From NCBI GenBank assembly GCA_964462135.1, contig CAYWWK010000036.1, forward strand, positions 1 to 17,186: DNA of 17,186 nt. Direction: 5' to 3'. Below the pieces are notes generated by a model. The model was not told the origin of the DNA and ran no database searches. It was given only the letters and a program-made list of their open reading frames with translations. The stretch's first letter is position 1. Every line of letters starts with the position of its first letter. The stretch is from MGBC163016 sp964462135. Its GTDB lineage: Bacteria; Actinomycetota; Coriobacteriia; Coriobacteriales; Eggerthellaceae. Shown here in pieces: positions 14,119 to 17,186 of the stretch. A program made the position numbers and the translations under genes.

Positions 14119-15420
14119 ATGAGCATTCTCACACGGCGCGCATTCATGAAGGCGGCAGCGCTGGGGATGGCATCCTTGTCAGCGGGGACGCTTTGGGGAT
14201 GCGCCTCGGATGATGCAGGTACCCAGCAGACGCAGGGGGAAGCGAAAGGGGTTCTGCCGCCCGACCCTTTGGAGGAATTGATCGCGGGACTTTCCCTTGA
14301 GCAGAAGATATCGCAGCTCTTCGTCGTGCGTCCTGAGGATATGCTGGGTGTGTACCGGGCAGAAGCGCAGGCTGAGGATGAAGAGGTGGAAACGGAGGGT
14401 GGGGAGCGGGCCTCTGGAGGTGCGGGCGTGTCTGGTAGTGATGATGCCCCAGCCGTCTTCCAGCCCGTCACGGAACTGACGGAGGATATGAGGCAGGCCT
14501 TTGCCACGATGCCTGTAGGTGGTTTCGCCTTCTTCGCGAAGAATCTGGAGGACCCGAATCAGACTGAGGGGTTCCTTGCGCAGTTGCGTGAATGCATCTC
14601 GGCGGTCAATGGGATCGAACCGCTCCTGTGCGTTGACGAGGAAGGAGGCCGTGTTGCACGCATTGCGAACAATGACTCGTTCGGCGTCGTGAATGTGGGA
14701 GACATGGCTGACATTGGGGCAGGCGACAATCCGGATCTGGCGAAGCAGGCGGCTGAGAAGATAGCCGGATACCTGAAGCCGCTCGGATTCAATACCGATT
14801 TCGCGCCTGTGTGCGATATCGCGGACAATCCTGAAAATGACACCATGGCCAGGCGGTCGTTCGGGGCCGATGCGGATGAGGTGGCCCGTATGGTGGCAGC
14901 CGCGGTAACCGGTTTTCAAGAAGAAGGACTGGCATGCTGCCTCAAGCATTTCCCAGGATTGGGCAGTGCGGAAGGAGACAGCCATACGGGACGTATCAGC
15001 ATCCAGGATGATCTGGATGGGCTTGAATCCTCTGAGCTCAAGCCGTTTCGGGCAGGGATCGAAGCGGGGGCGCCTTTGGTGATGATGAGCCATCTGTCCG
15101 TTCCGCAGGTGACAGGTGATGATACGCCCGCATGCCTTTCTGAGGTGATGGTGAATGACGTCTTGCGCAAGCAGCTTGGATTTAAGGGCGTCGTCATCAC
15201 GGATTCGTTGGGGATGCGCGCGGTGACTGATTATCACAGCCCCGGTGATGCAGCGGTTGAGGCCATCAAGGCTGGTTGTGATATCGTGCTGATGCCTGCG
15301 AACCTGCAAGCGGCCTTCGATGCTTTGCTTGCGGCGGTGACAGGGGGCTTCATCCGCGAGGAGCGCATCGATGAGTCCCTTCGCCGCATCCTTTCCCTGA
15401 AGGAGCACTACCTCAGCTAA
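14119..15420 (+). CDS. Tat-exported GH3-family lipoprotein (NagZ-like)
   Basis: A 433-residue glycoside hydrolase family 3 protein, related to beta-N-acetylhexosaminidases (NagZ) that cleave muropeptide sugars. The N-terminus has a twin-arginine signal TRRAFMK (5-11), a hydrophobic run and a lipobox-like LWGC with C28, so it should be exported folded and lipid-anchored outside. The Trp at -2 is unusual for a lipobox. Catalytic features are VDEEGGRV (about 172-179), K276-H277 in KHFPGLG, the D287-S288-H289 acid/base dyad and nucleophile D362 in VITDSLGM. The usual PGHG reads PGLG (L281). An acidic, Gly/Ser-rich insert at about 80-115 is extra to the family core. ATG 14119 (GAAGG at 14108-14112) is chosen because the signal begins there; upstream in-frame starts would bury it. 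It follows the Ltp gene by 22 bases. Confidence 0.88.
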   Translation: MSILTRRAFMKAAALGMASLSAGTLWGCASDDAGTQQTQGEAKGVLPPDPLEELIAGLSLEQKISQLFVVRPEDMLGVYRAEAQAEDEEVETEGGERASGGAGVSGSDDAPAVFQPVTELTEDMRQAFATMPVGGFAFFAKNLEDPNQTEGFLAQLRECISAVNGIEPLLCVDEEGGRVARIANNDSFGVVNVGDMADIGAGDNPDLAKQAAEKIAGYLKPLGFNTDFAPVCDIADNPENDTMARRSFGADADEVARMVAAAVTGFQEEGLACCLKHFPGLGSAEGDSHTGRISIQDDLDGLESSELKPFRAGIEAGAPLVMMSHLSVPQVTGDDTPACLSEVMVNDVLRKQLGFKGVVITDSLGMRAVTDYHSPGDAAVEAIKAGCDIVLMPANLQAAFDALLAAVTGGFIREERIDESLRRILSLKEHYLS

Positions 15421-15448
15421 GCTGTGTTCCTTGACCGTGTTCCCCTTG

Positions 15449-15454
15449 TATAAT
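15449..15454 (+). promoter_or_regulatory. -10 box upstream of guaA
   Basis: A perfect TATAAT 33 bases before the guaA start. TTGACC at 15431-15436 is only 12 bases away, too close for a standard -35, so the upstream half is uncertain. The whole gap after the GH3 gene is 67 bases and has no room for a purine riboswitch. Confidence 0.5.
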
Positions 15455-15487
15455 CGTGACAACCTTCCCTCTTGCGAAAGGAACGCT

Positions 15488-17152
15488 ATGAGCAACGCCG
15501 CCCCTTCGAACCCGACTGTTCTCGTCGTTGACTTCGGTGCCCAATACGGTCAGCTGATTGCGCGGCGCGTGCGTGATCTGGGCGTGTATTCCGAGATCGT
15601 GCCGTGTGACGTGAGCGCCGACGAGGTAAGGGACATGGCGCCTGCGGCCATCATATTGTCGGGCGGTCCGGCCAGTGTGTATGCCGAAGATGCGCCTTCC
15701 CTGGACCCGGGAATACTGGAGTTGGGTGTGCCGGTGCTGGGATTCTGCTATGGCCAGCAGATCATGGCGAAAGTGCTGGGAGGGGTGGTTTCGCACACGG
15801 ATGTTGGCGAATACGGACCAGCAGCTTTGATCCGGAGTCATGGGGACGGTTCTCCTGACTCATTCGATAGCGCCTTGTTCGCAGGCACGCCTTGCGAGCA
15901 GGCGGTCTGGATGAGCCACCGGGATTCTGTCAGTCAGGTGCCGGATGGGTTTGTTGTGACGTCGCGCACGAACGTGTGTCCGGTGGCCTCCATGGAATGC
16001 GCCGAGCGCAGACTGTACGCTACGCAATTCCACCCCGAGGTGCGCCATACGCCTTTTGGGGATGCGATGCTTTCGAACTTCTTGTTTGGAGTGTGCGGGC
16101 TTGTGCGCGACTGGACCATGGATTCCATCATCGAGGATTCCGTGGCGGCCATCCGCGAGCAGGTGGGCGATGGGCGCGTGATCCTAGGGCTTTCCGGCGG
16201 TGTGGATTCGTCGGTAGTGGCCGCGCTTTGCGCGCGGGCGATCGGGCGCCAGGTGACGTGCGTGTTCGTGAACCACGGGCTGCTTCGCAAGAACGAGCCC
16301 GAGGAAGTCGAGGAGGTGTTCACGCGCCAGTTCGACGTGGATTTCGTGCACGTGCATGCCGAGGATCGCTACGCCCAGCTGCTTGCGGGCGTGACCGACC
16401 CTGAGCAGAAGCGGCGCATCATTGGTGAGCAGTTCTGGAAGGAGTTCTTCGCGGTGGCGGAGGACGTAGCCGCAGGTGGAGAGCCTGTGCGGTTCCTGGC
16501 GCAGGGGACCATCTACCCCGACATCATCGAGAGCGGCGCGCGCAAGACCGGCGGGAAGGCATCCACTATCAAGAGTCATCACAACCTGATTCCGTTTCCC
16601 GAGGGCGTCAGCTTCGAGTTGATCGAGCCGCTTGACCATTTCTTCAAGGACGAGGTGCGCGCGCTGGGCACGGCCTTGGGGCTGCCTGACCACATCGTAC
16701 ACAGGCAGCCGTTCCCGGGGCCGGGGTTAGCCATCCGCATCATCGGTGACGTGACGCCCGAGAAGCTGGAGATGCTGAAGGACGCGGATGCCATCGTGCG
16801 CGAGGAGTTGGACGCGTACAACGAGTCGCTGTATCTGGAGACGTGGGAGCGTGCGGGGGAGCTTGCGCGGGCAGGCGCTGGCGGTCCCGAGGTGGAGCGC
16901 CCGGTGTGGCAGTACTTCGCCGTGCTGCCCGACGTGCGCAGCGTGGGCGTGATGGGCGACGAGAGGACGTATGGGCGGCCGATCGTGCTGCGGGCCGTGG
17001 AGTCGAGCGACGCGATGACGGCCGACTGGGCGAAGCTGCCCTACGACGTGCTCGCGCGCGTAAGTAGCCGCATCGTGGCCGAAGTCCCTGGCGTGAACCG
17101 CGTGGTGTACGACATCACCAGCAAGCCGCCTGCGACTATTGAGTGGGAGTGA
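15488..17152 (+). CDS. guaA: GMP synthase (glutamine-hydrolysing)
   Basis: A 554-residue cytoplasmic enzyme that converts XMP to GMP using glutamine and ATP. The N-terminal class I amidotransferase domain (about 10-205) has the triad C87 (GFCYGQQ), H182 and E184 (QFHPEV). The ATP pyrophosphatase domain has the P-loop SGGVDSS (236-242). The C-terminal dimerisation domain includes RQPFPGPGLAIRI and ends in the expected TSKPPATIEWE. It is complete. ATG 15488 has AAAGGA at 15477-15482; the in-frame start at 15431 lies upstream of the -10 box. By hand count GC is about 60% from 15481 to 16140 and about 66% from 16141 to 17100. The step falls between the amidotransferase and synthetase domains. The 34 bases after the stop show no terminator. 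Confidence 0.97.
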   Translation: MSNAAPSNPTVLVVDFGAQYGQLIARRVRDLGVYSEIVPCDVSADEVRDMAPAAIILSGGPASVYAEDAPSLDPGILELGVPVLGFCYGQQIMAKVLGGVVSHTDVGEYGPAALIRSHGDGSPDSFDSALFAGTPCEQAVWMSHRDSVSQVPDGFVVTSRTNVCPVASMECAERRLYATQFHPEVRHTPFGDAMLSNFLFGVCGLVRDWTMDSIIEDSVAAIREQVGDGRVILGLSGGVDSSVVAALCARAIGRQVTCVFVNHGLLRKNEPEEVEEVFTRQFDVDFVHVHAEDRYAQLLAGVTDPEQKRRIIGEQFWKEFFAVAEDVAAGGEPVRFLAQGTIYPDIIESGARKTGGKASTIKSHHNLIPFPEGVSFELIEPLDHFFKDEVRALGTALGLPDHIVHRQPFPGPGLAIRIIGDVTPEKLEMLKDADAIVREELDAYNESLYLETWERAGELARAGAGGPEVERPVWQYFAVLPDVRSVGVMGDERTYGRPIVLRAVESSDAMTADWAKLPYDVLARVSSRIVAEVPGVNRVVYDITSKPPATIEWE

Positions 17153-17186
17153 GAATTACCAGTTCAGAGGCACTATTTAGCTTCAC

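Noticed and set aside
15431..15454. TTGACC/TATAAT as a standard sigma-70 promoter for guaA
   Set aside because: The spacer is only 12 bases. The -10 box alone was kept, with modest confidence.
15421..15487. Purine riboswitch upstream of guaA
   Set aside because: The 67-base gap is too short, and no purine aptamer core or terminator hairpin is present.
14179..15495. Long open frame on the minus strand, 438 codons
   Set aside because: It lies opposite the GH3 gene, which has all expected motifs. The antisense product has low-complexity Arg/His/Leu composition, no recognisable domain and no convincing ribosome site.
1..17186. CRISPR array, prophage, insertion sequence, tRNA or rRNA gene
   Set aside because: No regularly spaced repeats, transposase or integrase motifs, or cloverleaf-like segments were found. 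The only tandem repeat is the short one at 7964-8012.

Overview
The window is bacterial chromosomal DNA, densely packed with genes. GC is in the high fifties in the acnA and guaA stretches I counted by hand, and strong Shine-Dalgarno sites precede most genes. The lineage looks like a Gram-positive actinobacterium, most likely of the Coriobacteriia (Eggerthellaceae-like). The basis is the mixture of an NAD-type isocitrate dehydrogenase next to AcnA, an Ltp-domain surface protein, a Tat-exported GH3 lipoprotein and a baeRF-type protein. This placement is inference, and I do not name a genus.

Layout. (1) 115-4541, plus strand: a three-gene unit of a HEAT-repeat protein, NAD-type isocitrate dehydrogenase and aconitase A, behind an extended -10 promoter. 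(2) 4626-6578, plus: a 650-residue membrane-anchored protein with a large outward-facing domain, function unknown. (3) 6608-7909, plus: the rplJ-rplL ribosomal stalk operon with its own promoter, an L10-leader three-way junction, a strong hairpin terminator or attenuator before rplJ, and a textbook terminator after rplL. (4) 7944-9915, minus: a small XRE-type regulator and a baeRF-family (eRF1-like) protein, separated by a terminator. (5) 9981-12471, minus: a zinc/cadmium resistance operon of a SmtB/CadC-type ArsR repressor followed by a PIB-2 ATPase, with a promoter and a near-perfect operator palindrome. (6) 12495-15420, plus: an envelope-related set of tyrosine/lipid phosphatase, membrane-anchored Ltp-repeat protein and Tat-exported GH3 lipoprotein. 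(7) 15449-17152, plus: guaA, the last step of GMP synthesis.

How the genes work together. The IDH/AcnA pair runs citrate to 2-oxoglutarate, supplying glutamate. The stalk operon is feedback-controlled by L10 binding its leader. The metal operon is self-regulated by zinc release of the repressor. The phosphatase, Ltp and GH3 genes are tightly spaced, which suggests a joint role at the cell surface.

The less ordinary points are: the undescribed 650-residue membrane protein; the phosphatase-Ltp-GH3 cluster; the XRE-baeRF pair; the ATPase whose usual metal-binding domain is replaced by a His/Cys-rich tail; structured repeats at the rplL/XRE convergence; and a sharp GC rise inside guaA at the junction of its two domains. 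I found no CRISPR array, transposase, tRNA or rRNA gene. I did not find a clearly new multi-gene defence or mobile system.
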